Source of the DNA: Candidatus Cloacimonadota bacterium
Lineage (GTDB): Bacteria > Cloacimonadota > Cloacimonadia > Cloacimonadales > TCS61
Assembly: GCA_021734245.1 (NCBI GenBank)
Contig: JAIPJH010000024.1
Span: 1-33,915, forward strand
Direction of reading: 5' to 3'
DNA length: 33,915 nucleotides
The translations under genes and the position numbers were made by a program. This document shows, in pieces, positions 17,975 through 27,200 of the stretch. A model generated the notes under the pieces. It ran no database searches. It saw only the letters and a program-made list of their open reading frames with translations, and had not been told where the DNA came from. How positions within the stretch are numbered: the stretch's first letter is position 1; each line of letters begins with the position of its first letter.

Positions 17975-19789
17975 ATGCTGGATTTTATAGGAAGTAAAAA
18001 ACGAACGAACTACGCTGGCAGACTTACAGAAAAAGAAGTTGGCAAAACTGTAACTTTGATGGGCTGGGTGCACCGCCGCCGCGATCTGGGTGGACTTATT
18101 TTTATCGATCTGCGAGATATTACTGGAATCGTACAAGTTGTATTTCGGCCAGAAGATGGGGAGCTGCACAAGAAAGCTGGCAGATTGCGAAATGAATACG
18201 TATTTGCTGTTACTGGAGAGGTTTGCGCTCGCGATGAAGGAAATATAAATAAGAAAATGGCAACCGGCAGCATCGAGGTAGCAGCTGAAAATTTACTGCT
18301 TCTCAACGATTCTGAGCCGCTTCCTGTTCAGATCAATGAAAATATACTGGCGGAAGAAGATTTACGCTTAAAATACCGTTATTTGGACTTGAGAAGAGAA
18401 AAACTTCGTCGTATCATGTTGCTACGTCACGAGATCGTTTTTGCTATTCGTGAATTTCTGGTGCAGCATGATTTCTATGAAATTGAAACTCCGATCCTGA
18501 TGAAAAGCACTCCGGAAGGGGCACGAGATTATCTTGTTCCCAGCCGTATTCATCATGGCAAATTTTTTGCATTACCGCAGTCTCCGCAAATCTATAAACA
18601 GCTTCTGATGATAGCAGGTTACGATCGTTATTTCCAGATCGCACGCTGTTTCCGAGATGAAGATTTGCGTGCCGACAGACAACCGGAATTCACTCAGCTT
18701 GACCTGGAAATGAGCTTTGTAACTCAGGATGAAATCTTCGATTTGAATGAAAAATTATTCAAATATATTTTCCGGAAAGCTATTGGGGTGGAATTGGAAA
18801 CACCATTCCCACGTCTTACCTACAAAGAAGCAATGAACCGCTTCGGCATCGATAAACCGGATTTACGTTTCGGCATGGAACTTATAGATATTTCTGAAAT
18901 TGTACAAGCATCGGAATTCAAAGTTTTTTCTGGTGCATTGCAAAGTGGTGGAAGCGTTCGCTGTGTAGTTGCACCTGGTTGTGCTGGTTATTCGCGAAAG
19001 CAGATCGACGGACTTACAGAAATTGCCAAACATCTCGGTGGGAGAGGATTAGCTTACTGCAAAGTGGAAGAAGGCAGTTTAAATGCCGGAATTTCAAAGT
19101 TTTTATGCGAAGAGGAAGTAAGAGAGATCCTGAAGAAAACTGAGGCAAAAGATGGTGATCTGATCCTGTTTGCTGCGGATTCCAACAAAATTGTCTTCAA
19201 GGTTCTGGCAGAAATAAGAAATCATTTTGGACGTGAATTGAATTTGTATGATAAAAACGATTTCAATTTTGTCTGGATCACAGATTTCCCGCTTTTTGAG
19301 TATGATGATCAAACTCAAAAATGGGAAACAGCGCATCACATGTTCACTTTGCCAAAAGAAGAACACGTGAAATATTTTGAAAATGAAGCAGACTGGGATA
19401 AGATCGAAGGGCAGCTTTACGACCTGGTTTGCAACGGCATGGAACTTTCGTCCGGCAGTATTCGTTGTCACCGTTTAGACATTCAGAAGAAGATATTCGA
19501 TGTATTGGGATTCAGCGAAGCAGAACTGGAAGAAAAATTCGGTTTTTTCCTGAATGCACTTAGATATGGAACTCCTCCACACGGTGGAATTGCTCCTGGA
19601 ATCGACAGAATGGTGATGATAATGAGTGGAGCCGATTCGATTCGTGATGTTATCGCCTTCCCGAAAACTCTGCAAGCTTCAGATCTGATGAGCGAATCCC
19701 CTGCGGAAGTAAGTCAGCAGCAGCTGGAAGAGCTGGCGCTGAAGATCGTGAAAACACAGAGAAGCAGAGACACAGAGGGCACAAAATAA
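17975..19789 (+). CDS. aspS: Aspartyl-tRNA synthetase
   Basis: The 604-residue class II synthetase charges tRNA with aspartate. It has the N-terminal anticodon-binding OB fold ([19 protein letters not shown]), motif 2 with [19 protein letters not shown], the bacterial GAD insertion (about 300-420, [20 protein letters not shown]) and motif 3 with [13 protein letters not shown]. Length fits bacterial AspRS. At two positions linked to tRNA discrimination the signals are mixed: Leu38 after HRRRD looks discriminating, as in E. coli, whereas Gly89 in RDEGN looks non-discriminating, as in Pseudomonas (E. coli has Lys). AGAGGA precedes the ATG. The last residues (RSRDTEGTK) are poorly conserved and border the repeat-rich spacer. 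Confidence 0.96.
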   Translation: MLDFIGSKKRTNYAGRLTEKEVGKTVTLMGWVHRRRDLGGLIFIDLRDITGIVQVVFRPEDGELHKKAGRLRNEYVFAVTGEVCARDEGNINKKMATGSIEVAAENLLLLNDSEPLPVQINENILAEEDLRLKYRYLDLRREKLRRIMLLRHEIVFAIREFLVQHDFYEIETPILMKSTPEGARDYLVPSRIHHGKFFALPQSPQIYKQLLMIAGYDRYFQIARCFRDEDLRADRQPEFTQLDLEMSFVTQDEIFDLNEKLFKYIFRKAIGVELETPFPRLTYKEAMNRFGIDKPDLRFGMELIDISEIVQASEFKVFSGALQSGGSVRCVVAPGCAGYSRKQIDGLTEIAKHLGGRGLAYCKVEEGSLNAGISKFLCEEEVREILKKTEAKDGDLILFAADSNKIVFKVLAEIRNHFGRELNLYDKNDFNFVWITDFPLFEYDDQTQKWETAHHMFTLPKEEHVKYFENEADWDKIEGQLYDLVCNGMELSSGSIRCHRLDIQKKIFDVLGFSEAELEEKFGFFLNALRYGTPPHGGIAPGIDRMVMIMSGADSIRDVIAFPKTLQASDLMSESPAEVSQQQLEELALKIVKTQRSRDTEGTK

Positions 19790-19800
19790 AATCATGTATT

Positions 19801-19979
19801 GTATCCTGAGCCCTTTGTCAAGCTTGGTCGAAGAATGAAGCAATAATGAAAAAAATTAGTCATCTTGAGGAAACTTTTAACCTGACTTTCGACTGTGTCC
19901 GCCGAAGCTTGGTGAAGACGTGAGAACAACGGCATCACACACCCCGTCAACTTCGTTGCCACCCCTCTCAAGAGGGGAA
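19801..19979. repeat. Cluster of degenerate palindromic repeats between aspS and mtaB
   Basis: Three pieces are visible. At 19803-19833 TCCTGAGCCC, then CAAGCTTGGTCGAAGA, resembles the first element in the sorting domain at 4171-4210. At 19884-19917 a degenerate TTTCGAC...CGAAGCTTGG piece follows. At 19962-19977 CCCCTCT, two bases, AGAGGGG is a perfect 7 bp palindrome, related to the AGAGGGG ends of the elements at 10927 and 33711. Confidence 0.65.
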
Positions 19980-19995
19980 TTGTATTAATATAACG

Positions 19996-21333
19996 ATGAT
20001 AAATTTTATGAAAACCATCGCTGCCATCACGTTCGGCTGCAAAGTGAATCAATACGAAACTTCCTGCATATTGGATGAATTCGCACAGCATGGATATAAA
20101 ATTGTCGATTTTAACAAACCCGCAGATATTTATATAATCAATTCCTGCACTGTTACCAATCGTACAGATTACAAAAGCCGTAATGCTCTACGAAAAGCAT
20201 TGCAACAAAAAGAAATCAATCCTGGAACAAAAGTGGTCATAACAGGTTGTTATTCTCAAAGAAATAGTGATGAAATTCTGAAGATCGGTGATGTAGACCT
20301 GATTGTGGATAACAACGAGAAAAGTAAAATTTATGAGTTGATAGAATACGATAAAAACCTTCCAGGTTTCGGAAACCTGGAAAGGTTGAATATTTTCGAC
20401 GAACTATCCACCACGCAAATGATCGATCATTCCCGTGCTTTTATCAAAGTTCAGGATGGCTGCGATTATTATTGTGCATATTGTGCGGTAGCTTATGCAC
20501 GCGGACCTTCCCGCAGTCGAGATAAAGATAAGGTTATAGATCAGATTACAATCCTAACTGAAAAAGGTTATCGCGAATTCGTTCTGGGTGGCATTAATCT
20601 GGGACTTTTCGGACATGAAAAAAATGATAATTATTTTCTGGCTGATCTGCTAAAAGACATCGAAAAAATCAATAAAGTCAAATTGATCCGACTCAGTTCA
20701 CTGGAACCACAACTTTTCAGTGATGATCTGCTGAATTATTTTAAAGAAAGCAAAAAGATCTGTCCGCATTTTCATATTCCACTGCAGGTTGGCTGCGATG
20801 AACTTCTTCAGAAAATGGGCCGAAAATATACAACAGCAGAATTTCTCCAAACGATCCACAAACTCAAACAAATTTTCCCAAACTGTGCAATCGGAATCGA
20901 TGTGATAGCTGGTTTGCCGGGAGAAACCGATGAACTCTTCCAGAAAACTTATGATTATCTGAAATCTTTGGATTTTACCTATCTTCATGTTTTTTCATAT
21001 TCGCGCCGTCCGGGAACACGAGCTGCAGAAATGAAAGAGCAAGTAAATGGTAAGTTCATCAATAAACGAAGTAATATTTTAACGCAACTTTCCCAGCAGA
21101 AAACAGAAAATTACATATCAAAAAGCCTGAATTCCAAAACAGAACTTCGTGGAGTTATCGAACAGAAAAAAGATGGTTTTTGGACAGCCCTTTCCGATCA
21201 TTTCATCAGGATATATATCTCTTCAGAAAAAGATTTGGAAAAAAAGTATTTACACTTTATTCCCATAAAGAAAAGATTAAATGGAATTGAAGTAGAGAGG
21301 ATAAACGTGAAAGCAGAAAGTGAAAAAAATTAA
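19996..21333 (+). CDS. mtaB: tRNA t6A37 methylthiotransferase MtaB
   Basis: The 445-residue radical-SAM enzyme adds a methylthio group to t6A37 of tRNA. The N-terminal UPF0004 domain carries three cluster cysteines, Cys15 in FGCKVNQYE, Cys51 in NSCTVT and Cys85 in ITGCYSQ. The radical-SAM domain has Cys156, Cys160 and Cys163 in DGCDYYCAYCAVAYARGPSRSR. A TRAM-like C-terminal domain follows (ELRGVIEQKKDGFWTALSDH). GCKVNQYE and YARGPSR favour MtaB over MiaB or RimO. The second ATG at 20008 begins MKTIAAITFGCKVNQ and is an equally likely start; neither has a good ribosome site. Residues 121-130, in the linker between domains, are encoded by a palindromic repeat. It is the first gene of the group leading to mlaF. 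Confidence 0.93.
   Translation: MINFMKTIAAITFGCKVNQYETSCILDEFAQHGYKIVDFNKPADIYIINSCTVTNRTDYKSRNALRKALQQKEINPGTKVVITGCYSQRNSDEILKIGDVDLIVDNNEKSKIYELIEYDKNLPGFGNLERLNIFDELSTTQMIDHSRAFIKVQDGCDYYCAYCAVAYARGPSRSRDKDKVIDQITILTEKGYREFVLGGINLGLFGHEKNDNYFLADLLKDIEKINKVKLIRLSSLEPQLFSDDLLNYFKESKKICPHFHIPLQVGCDELLQKMGRKYTTAEFLQTIHKLKQIFPNCAIGIDVIAGLPGETDELFQKTYDYLKSLDFTYLHVFSYSRRPGTRAAEMKEQVNGKFINKRSNILTQLSQQKTENYISKSLNSKTELRGVIEQKKDGFWTALSDHFIRIYISSEKDLEKKYLHFIPIKKRLNGIEVERINVKAESEKN
20356..20387 (+). repeat. Palindromic repeat inside mtaB
   Basis: TCCAGGTTTC (20361-20370) and GAAACCTGGA (20372-20381) form a 10 bp stem around a single base; outer arms AACCT (20356-20360) and AGGTT (20383-20387) extend it past one bulged base. 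It encodes NLPGFGNLER in the linker between the UPF0004 and radical-SAM domains. Confidence 0.75.
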
Positions 21334-21344
21334 TAGGAATTTTT

Positions 21345-22064
21345 GTGATAAAAATTATTGACCTAACAATAAATTTTGGGCAGCACATTGTTCTGCAAAG
21401 CATAAATCTGCAGATTCAGAAGAATATGATCACAACCATCGTTGGAGAAAGCGGTTGTGGTAAAAGCGTGCTGATGAAAGCAATTGAAGGTCTTATCGTT
21501 CCGACTTCCGGATCGATCGAGATAGATGGTGAGAAATTATTGGATCAGAATCGAGATGGAGTGAAGCGAATTCGTAAGAAAATGGCGATGCTTTTTCAAG
21601 GATCTGCCTTATTGGATTCATTAGATGTTTTTCAAAATGTAGCTCTTCCACTAAAAGAACATACACAAACCAGTGATGATGAGATTTTTGAGATCGTTGA
21701 GGAAAAACTGAACCTGGTGGGACTGGAAAATGTAATGCACAAAATGCCTTCCGAACTCAGCGGAGGAATGAAAAAGAGAGTTGCTTTGGCCAGAGCAATA
21801 ATTTTGCAACCAGATTATATAATTTATGATGAACCGACTACAGGATTAGATCCAATTATTGCTTCAGAAATTACTTCTCTAATAATGAAACTTCACAATA
21901 ATTATAATATTACATCTATCGTCATCACTCACGATCTGGATTGCATAAAAAACTTGAAAAGCAATATTGCCATGATCAATGATAAAAAGATCATTTTTAA
22001 TGGTTCATTCCAGGAATTTATGAATTCCAAAAATGAACATGTACGTAAATTTTCAGGAAATTAG
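21345..22064 (+). CDS. mlaF: MlaF-type ABC transporter ATP-binding protein
   Basis: The 239-residue ATPase has Walker A GESGCGKS (34-41), Q-loop Gln85 (LFQGSALLDSLDVFQNVALP), signature LSGGM (138-142), Walker B IIYDEPTTGLDP (159-170) and H-loop His196 (ITHDLDC). The Q-loop sequence and the MCE gene next to it identify it as the MlaF subunit of a lipid ABC importer/exporter acting between inner membrane and outer membrane. The start is GTG at 21345 with AGGA seven bases before it; it lies 11 bases after mtaB. The permease MlaE, normally adjacent, is not in the window. mlaD follows after 7 bases. Confidence 0.93.
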   Translation: MIKIIDLTINFGQHIVLQSINLQIQKNMITTIVGESGCGKSVLMKAIEGLIVPTSGSIEIDGEKLLDQNRDGVKRIRKKMAMLFQGSALLDSLDVFQNVALPLKEHTQTSDDEIFEIVEEKLNLVGLENVMHKMPSELSGGMKKRVALARAIILQPDYIIYDEPTTGLDPIIASEITSLIMKLHNNYNITSIVITHDLDCIKNLKSNIAMINDKKIIFNGSFQEFMNSKNEHVRKFSGN

Positions 22065-22071
22065 AGGAATT

Positions 22072-22971
22072 ATGAAATTCTATAAAAATAAAAAAGCCAA
22101 CGATTTCAAAGTAGGTCTGTTCACATTGATTGGATTAGCTATTTTGGTTCTGTGCTACATCTGGTTCATGGAGATTTTGGAAAATCGAAATTATTCACAC
22201 TTGAAAGTTGCCTTTGATAATGCCGGAAATACTGAAATTGGAAGTCCGGTAACCATAAATGGTGTAAAAAAAGGACGAGTAGAAGGAATAGAAGTTAAAC
22301 AGGATGGCGTAATCCTGCTGCTTAAAGTTCAACTTGATTTTACTCTTTTGGAAGGAACGGAATTCTATATTTTAGAATCAAGTTTAATGGGTGATATTCA
22401 GATAGAAATAGTTCCGGGAAATCAGGCAGCTGAACTTGATCTGAATAATGTGCATTCCGGAAAAAGACAGATGGGGCTGACGCGTCTGGTTGCCAATCTG
22501 GGAGAGATAGTTGTAGGATTGCAATCCATTATGGAAAAAGTTTACGGAGAAGATAATCTGATCGAAGATTTTCAGGCAGTGATGGACACGACTAAAAATA
22601 TCATGCACAAAGTAAGCGCTTCTTTCGATAAAAATTCATCTCAATTTGAACAATTGATTTCCAACGCAAATAATTTTTCTTCCAAGCTAAATAAGTTGAT
22701 CGACGAAAATGGGGAAGATGTTTCCGATACAATCGGTAAAACATCACTTCTCATTTCCGAAATTGATAAAACGATGCAAAATATGCAGAAGATCACGGTT
22801 GATCTGCAGTCAATTAGCCAGAAAATGAGTAATGAAAACAGCAGTTTCAATCGTTTGATCAGCGAAGAAGAACTTTATAATAATTTGTTGAAAGCCACAT
22901 CCCACATGGATTCTTTAATCCTCGATATCAAAAAAAATCCCAAGAAATACTTTGAGATCAAGGTCTTTTAA
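22072..22971 (+). CDS. mlaD: MCE-domain lipid transport protein, MlaD-like
   Basis: The 299-residue protein has a short cytoplasmic N-terminus, one transmembrane helix (about 14-33, VGLFTLIGLAILVLCYIWF) and one MCE domain (about 43-118) with LKVAFDNAGNTEIGSPVTIN and GVKKGRVEGIEV, the phospholipid-tunnel fold. From about 150 to 285 it is predicted helical, rich in Asn, Ser and Lys with heptad-like spacing, and it ends with LDIKKNPKKYFEIKVF, a common C-terminus in MCE proteins of the FCB group. It would form an oligomeric periplasmic channel that works with MlaF. AGAGGAATT fixes the start at 22072, rather than the in-frame ATG at 22033 inside mlaF. It is longer than E. coli MlaD (about 180), in keeping with a needle-like or coiled-coil type. 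Confidence 0.92.
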   Translation: MKFYKNKKANDFKVGLFTLIGLAILVLCYIWFMEILENRNYSHLKVAFDNAGNTEIGSPVTINGVKKGRVEGIEVKQDGVILLLKVQLDFTLLEGTEFYILESSLMGDIQIEIVPGNQAAELDLNNVHSGKRQMGLTRLVANLGEIVVGLQSIMEKVYGEDNLIEDFQAVMDTTKNIMHKVSASFDKNSSQFEQLISNANNFSSKLNKLIDENGEDVSDTIGKTSLLISEIDKTMQNMQKITVDLQSISQKMSNENSSFNRLISEEELYNNLLKATSHMDSLILDIKKNPKKYFEIKVF

Positions 22972-23009
22972 ATTAGTATTTTAGCAAAAAGAGTTTTAGG
23001 ATAGTTATA

Positions 23010-26000
23010 ATGAAAAAAGTTGTGATCTATTTTCTGTTATGTCTCACGATCAGTTTAAATGCCTACAGTTTTGGTCAGAATAAAATACAAAGTGGTGATG
23101 CCGAGTGGAGCAAAATTGCTACTTTGCATTTTGATATATATTTTCAAAAGGGAGAAGATGATTTTGGAAAAGCAGCTGCTTTGATGGCAGAAGAAGCTTA
23201 TTACAAGATAAAAGCTGATTTCAAATCTCCCATTCGCAGTAGAATTCCCATTATTTTCTATAAATCACGCCAGGATTTTGAAACCACGAATGTGATCTAT
23301 TCGCTGCTTTCAGAAGGTGTTGGTGGTTTTACTGAATCTTCCAGAAATCGCGTAGCAGTGCCTTTTACAGGCAGTTACAAGGAATTGGAAGAAGTTCTTA
23401 TCCATGAGTTGATGCATGCTTATGTGAATGGTTTGAACAGACAGAGAAACAGATTCATGAATCTTTCCGGATTACCTTTCTGGCTGCAGGAAGGATTGCC
23501 TGAATTTGAATCGATCCAAGGGGAAGATGTTTATAATAATATGTTCGTCATCGATCTTCTTATTAACGACGGAATTCCTTACCTGGATCAGGTCGGAGGA
23601 TATTTTGCCTATCGTCTGGGTGAATCTTTTCTGGTGTTCATAAACGATGAATATGGCAGGGAAAAAGTTGTAGAGCTTTTCTTTGCCCTGCGTTATAACA
23701 GCACAGCAAATCTTGCTTTCAAAAAGGTTTTCGATCTGGAATTTCGGGAAATTCAAAAACGATGGAAAAACTATCTGCGTCGTAAATATTTTGCTGATTT
23801 CGAAAAATTCAATATTCCATACGAAGTTTTCACAAAGCTTACCGATCATGAAAAAGATGGTTCCTACATGAATTATGCACCGGTATTTTCTCCCGATGGA
23901 ATGCATTATCTGTATTTTTCCAATAAAAATATTCGCAACGAAATCTGGATGGGATCATCCCTTAAATTGAAAGAAAAAGAATTGATCGTGAAAGGTGAAG
24001 CAAACGGAAAGTATGAAGAGTTTCACTTCCAAAAAAATAATATCAGCTGGTTTCCGGAAGGTAATAGATTTGCTTTTGTAGCTAAAACTTCATATGGTGA
24101 TAAAATCTATGTAATGGATGCTTTTTCCCAAGAAATAGCTTATGAAATTTTACTGGAAGATTTCAATTCCATTTTCGAGATAGATGTTTCGAACGACGGG
24201 AAAAAAATCGCTTTTTGCGGTCAGAAAAATGACAAATCTGATGTTTTTGTTTATGATCTGATTTCGGAAGAGATCACCCAGATTACCAACGACCATTATC
24301 ATGACTTCCAGCCAAGTTGGAGCCCGAATGATGATAAAATAGCTTTCACTTCGGAAAGAACTTTCAATTCTGAAGATAAGAACGTTTTCTATGTTCTCAG
24401 CCGAGATATTTTTTATTATGATATCAATGAAGATGCATTTTATCAAGTAACGGACGATACAACGGACAACGATACTCCATTCTGGAATAAAGATGGTGAT
24501 CAAATCCTATTCATTTCGGATGGCAGAATGTCGACAAACTATCATACGATAGATTTAAATAACGGTAAAAGAGCTCAAGTTACAAAAATTCTGGGTGGAG
24601 TTTTTACGGGAGATCTTAATCAGGATGATTCTGAATTGATATTTTCCTGCTATTACGATGGTGGCTGGGATATTTACACCAAAGCAAATCCCCTGGACAG
24701 TTTAAGCTTTGAAGAATATCAAATTCCGCAAAAAGTCAAATTTATTGATGATCTTTTTGAAAAAATAGATATCAGCGATTATGAATATTATGGAAAGCGC
24801 AAAAGAGACTTCCAGAAAGAAGCTCCAAGTTTTAACAAAAAAGTAACTGCTGTTTCTTTTGAAGACTTTGCTAAAGAAGACAGCTTACGCCAGATTCACA
24901 ATGAAGAAATTGATAAACGACCTACTGAGAAGAAAATACCCGTGATATCAGATTACAAAACGAAATTTGCTTTGGATTACGTTTGGGGTGGAATGGCTTA
25001 TTCACCTTCTGGAGGAACTTACGCTCAACTTCAGATGGGACTTTCCGATCTGATGGGAAATCACTCTCTCAATTTCAATTTGGGAATCAGTGGAACTTTC
25101 GATACATCCGATTTTATCTTCAATTATCTTTACTTAGCAAAACGTATCGATTATGGTTTTGGTGCTTTTATGCTGAACGATGAATACTATTATATTACCA
25201 ATTTCTATGGCACGAATGATTATTTCAGAGAAAGAATTCGGCAAATGGGATTATATGGAATTATTCGTTATCCCTTCAATAAATTCTGGCGAATAGATTG
25301 GGAAAATCTGATTTCCACTACGACTACAATTCGTGATTGGTGGACAGGATCAAGTTGGGAGAAAGAATATTTACCTGCTGCTTTTGCAGATTATTTTGGT
25401 TTGGAAGCTAGTGAAACAGAAACAGTTTATGCACCGCAACTTACTCTGGTGCACGATAATTCTATTTTTGGTTCTACCGGACCGATCAGCGGTTGGCGAG
25501 GAGCTCTTCTGGCAAATCGCAGTTTTTCTACGCAAGACAGCTATTCCATACTATTTGGCGACTTACGTTCCTACAATTTCTTTGCCAAACGTTATTCTGT
25601 AGCTCTTAGAGCTGCCGGTGGTTCTATTATTGGTGACACAGATTCACGCTTCGATATGGATTATTTCAATGGAGTTCGCGGTTTTGAATATGATGAAGAT
25701 GAAGATTTGCTGGGTAAAAATAAAGTGGTCGGCAGTTTTGAATTGCGTTTTCCCTTTATCGATCGTTTAAATTTTGCTTTTCCGTTGCCGCTTTATCTCT
25801 ATCAAATTCGCGGCAGTGCCTTTTTGGATCTGGGAGCAATCTGGACTGATGATCTGCGTTTAACAGAAGCTGGTTCATTGGAAGATCTGATGGCGGGAAT
25901 TGGTTTCGGGCCCCGCCTGAATATGGGATATTTTGTTCTGAAATTTGATATTGCCTGGCAGACCGATCTGGAAAGTTTCAGTAAACCCAGTTACTATTTC

Positions 26001-26021
26001 ACTCTAACTCCGGATTTTTAA
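23010..26021 (+). CDS. Outer-membrane HExxH metallopeptidase / beta-propeller / Omp85-like barrel protein
   Basis: The 1003-residue protein has a signal peptide (MKKVVIYFLLCLTISLNAYS) and three parts. Residues about 30-265 look like a gluzincin-type peptidase: HELMH at 132-136 gives both zinc histidines and the catalytic Glu133, and EGLPEF with Glu161 supplies the third ligand. Residues about 285-590 are TolB/PD40-like propeller repeats (YAPVFSPDGMHYLYFS, QPSWSPNDDKIAFTSER, DTPFWNKDGDQILFISDGR). Residues about 655-1003 resemble the C-terminal barrel of the BamA/TamA surface-antigen group, with GVRGFEYDEDEDLLGKNK, FELRFPF and a terminal Phe. It lies 38 bases after mlaD with AGGATAG before the ATG, so it is probably cotranscribed with mlaFD. 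The pieces are recognisable; the function of the whole is unknown to me. Its stop overlaps the convergent next gene by four bases. Confidence 0.8.
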   Translation: MKKVVIYFLLCLTISLNAYSFGQNKIQSGDAEWSKIATLHFDIYFQKGEDDFGKAAALMAEEAYYKIKADFKSPIRSRIPIIFYKSRQDFETTNVIYSLLSEGVGGFTESSRNRVAVPFTGSYKELEEVLIHELMHAYVNGLNRQRNRFMNLSGLPFWLQEGLPEFESIQGEDVYNNMFVIDLLINDGIPYLDQVGGYFAYRLGESFLVFINDEYGREKVVELFFALRYNSTANLAFKKVFDLEFREIQKRWKNYLRRKYFADFEKFNIPYEVFTKLTDHEKDGSYMNYAPVFSPDGMHYLYFSNKNIRNEIWMGSSLKLKEKELIVKGEANGKYEEFHFQKNNISWFPEGNRFAFVAKTSYGDKIYVMDAFSQEIAYEILLEDFNSIFEIDVSNDGKKIAFCGQKNDKSDVFVYDLISEEITQITNDHYHDFQPSWSPNDDKIAFTSERTFNSEDKNVFYVLSRDIFYYDINEDAFYQVTDDTTDNDTPFWNKDGDQILFISDGRMSTNYHTIDLNNGKRAQVTKILGGVFTGDLNQDDSELIFSCYYDGGWDIYTKANPLDSLSFEEYQIPQKVKFIDDLFEKIDISDYEYYGKRKRDFQKEAPSFNKKVTAVSFEDFAKEDSLRQIHNEEIDKRPTEKKIPVISDYKTKFALDYVWGGMAYSPSGGTYAQLQMGLSDLMGNHSLNFNLGISGTFDTSDFIFNYLYLAKRIDYGFGAFMLNDEYYYITNFYGTNDYFRERIRQMGLYGIIRYPFNKFWRIDWENLISTTTTIRDWWTGSSWEKEYLPAAFADYFGLEASETETVYAPQLTLVHDNSIFGSTGPISGWRGALLANRSFSTQDSYSILFGDLRSYNFFAKRYSVALRAAGGSIIGDTDSRFDMDYFNGVRGFEYDEDEDLLGKNKVVGSFELRFPFIDRLNFAFPLPLYLYQIRGSAFLDLGAIWTDDLRLTEAGSLEDLMAGIGFGPRLNMGYFVLKFDIAWQTDLESFSKPSYYFTLTPDF

Positions 26022-26566
26022 GAAGGATTCTTAACCCTTTTTGGACTTAACACCTGAAATGCTTCCCGGCAATCACTTTCTTTGCCGTCCCGTCGTGAAC
26101 TTACATTATAGAAATTGATCACAATTTCAGGGAAGAAATCTTCCAGAACGGAGACTATTCCTTTGGCAAACGTACGACAATAAATTGCGCAAATATCTTC
26201 GTGACATTGTTCTGCAAGTTTTTCAGCTTCAATCGTTAAGCAATTCTTGCAGAATTTAGTTTCCAGGAAAACTGTATTTCCTTCTGCCCAGATATCCGGC
26301 ATATTTCCACCTCGATCTGCAAAATAGCCCTGTAGAAATTCACGAACTCCTTCCACCGGATTTTGTCGGAAAGCTTCAATGTCAAATTTTCCTGCTTTTG
26401 TGAGTTTGGTCAATCTTTCCATTCCCACAGCAAAACCGGAATAGGAGTTATTCTTTTGAATTGCTCGAAAGGCAATGTTACCAAACTTTTTGTGCAGAAG
26501 TGCAAAATCATTTAGTTCTTCTATGCGAGTTTGAAGACTGAGATTATTGATTCCTTTATCATTCAT
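26018..26566 (-). CDS. Cysteine-rich protein of unknown function
   Basis: The 182-residue protein starts at an ATG with AAGGAG before it. Its C-terminal half holds a cluster of cysteines, KFCKNCLTIEAEKLAEQCHE, then DICAIYC, and later SDCREAF, in a pattern (CxxC, C, C, C) that could bind a metal or cluster. NFYNVSSRRDGKESDCREAF recalls the end of L-2-amino-thiazoline-4-carboxylate hydrolase-like or similar small families, but I am not sure of this. No signal peptide or membrane segment is present, so it is likely cytosolic. Its stop codon overlaps that of the convergent outer-membrane protein gene. Confidence 0.7.
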   Translation of the reverse strand: MNDKGINNLSLQTRIEELNDFALLHKKFGNIAFRAIQKNNSYSGFAVGMERLTKLTKAGKFDIEAFRQNPVEGVREFLQGYFADRGGNMPDIWAEGNTVFLETKFCKNCLTIEAEKLAEQCHEDICAIYCRTFAKGIVSVLEDFFPEIVINFYNVSSRRDGKESDCREAFQVLSPKRVKNPS

Positions 26567-26738
26567 TTATAACTCCTTGCTGGGTGGAAAAGTTATCATG
26601 GCGTAACGTCTGCTGCCATCTGACTCGCAGGATGGGCGAGGTTGGGAGTGAGAATTGATGTTAGTTTCGTCATAATAGTTTGTTTGCACAATTTGTACTA
26701 TAACTTCGGATTTGGTTACGGTTTTCATCTATTTACTA

Positions 26739-27125
26739 TCAGGCTGGCGGTACACCGTACCAGTTATAAAAGTAAACAATCTTACCTGCTGTGTTCCACT
26801 TGATGTGCAGAGCGTTCTGCATGGTAGCAGAAGCGGTTTTCACCCGCACGATCAGTGCAGCCGAGTTGGCTTCAATATCGATAATTCTGTCAGTATATTG
26901 TACTGTCATCTCTTCTGCCTGAGCAAAGAATGTATCGTAGATTTTTTTGATTCCGACTCGATCGGTTTCCCGTTTGGAATTCCAAGGATTATCGGGATCC
27001 GTTCCCAAGCCGTGCACAATGTGATCGATCTGTGGAGCAAACAACTGTGAAACCGCTTCGCTGTTGTGTTCTCTGACTGCTGTGGCGTAGGCTTCAATGC
27101 GGTTATTGATTTGATTTCGTGTCAT
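26739..27125 (-). CDS. SnoaL/NTF2-like small protein
   Basis: The 128-residue protein has the NTF2-like pattern: an N-terminal helix (RIEAYATAVREHNSEAVSQLFAPQIDH), a middle helix (GIKKIYDTFFAQAEEM) and a run of beta strands (TVQYTDRIIDIEANSAALIV, LHIKWNTAGKIVYFYNWY). Such proteins form cone-shaped domains with a pocket and may be ketosteroid-isomerase-like enzymes or ligand-binding proteins; the substrate cannot be told. AAGGAGAATG stands before the ATG. It appears to be a single gene. Confidence 0.8.
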   Translation of the reverse strand: MTRNQINNRIEAYATAVREHNSEAVSQLFAPQIDHIVHGLGTDPDNPWNSKRETDRVGIKKIYDTFFAQAEEMTVQYTDRIIDIEANSAALIVRVKTASATMQNALHIKWNTAGKIVYFYNWYGVPPA

Positions 27126-27200
27126 TGTATCATTCTCCTTTGCAATCTGTTATTTGACATGCCTGATGGTTTGAAGAATCTTTCACGCTTCGTTCATTTA

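Noticed and set aside
26567-26738. tRNA or small RNA in the gap between two minus-strand genes
   Set aside because: Only a 5 bp stem (CCATC/GATGG) was visible and no cloverleaf could be drawn.
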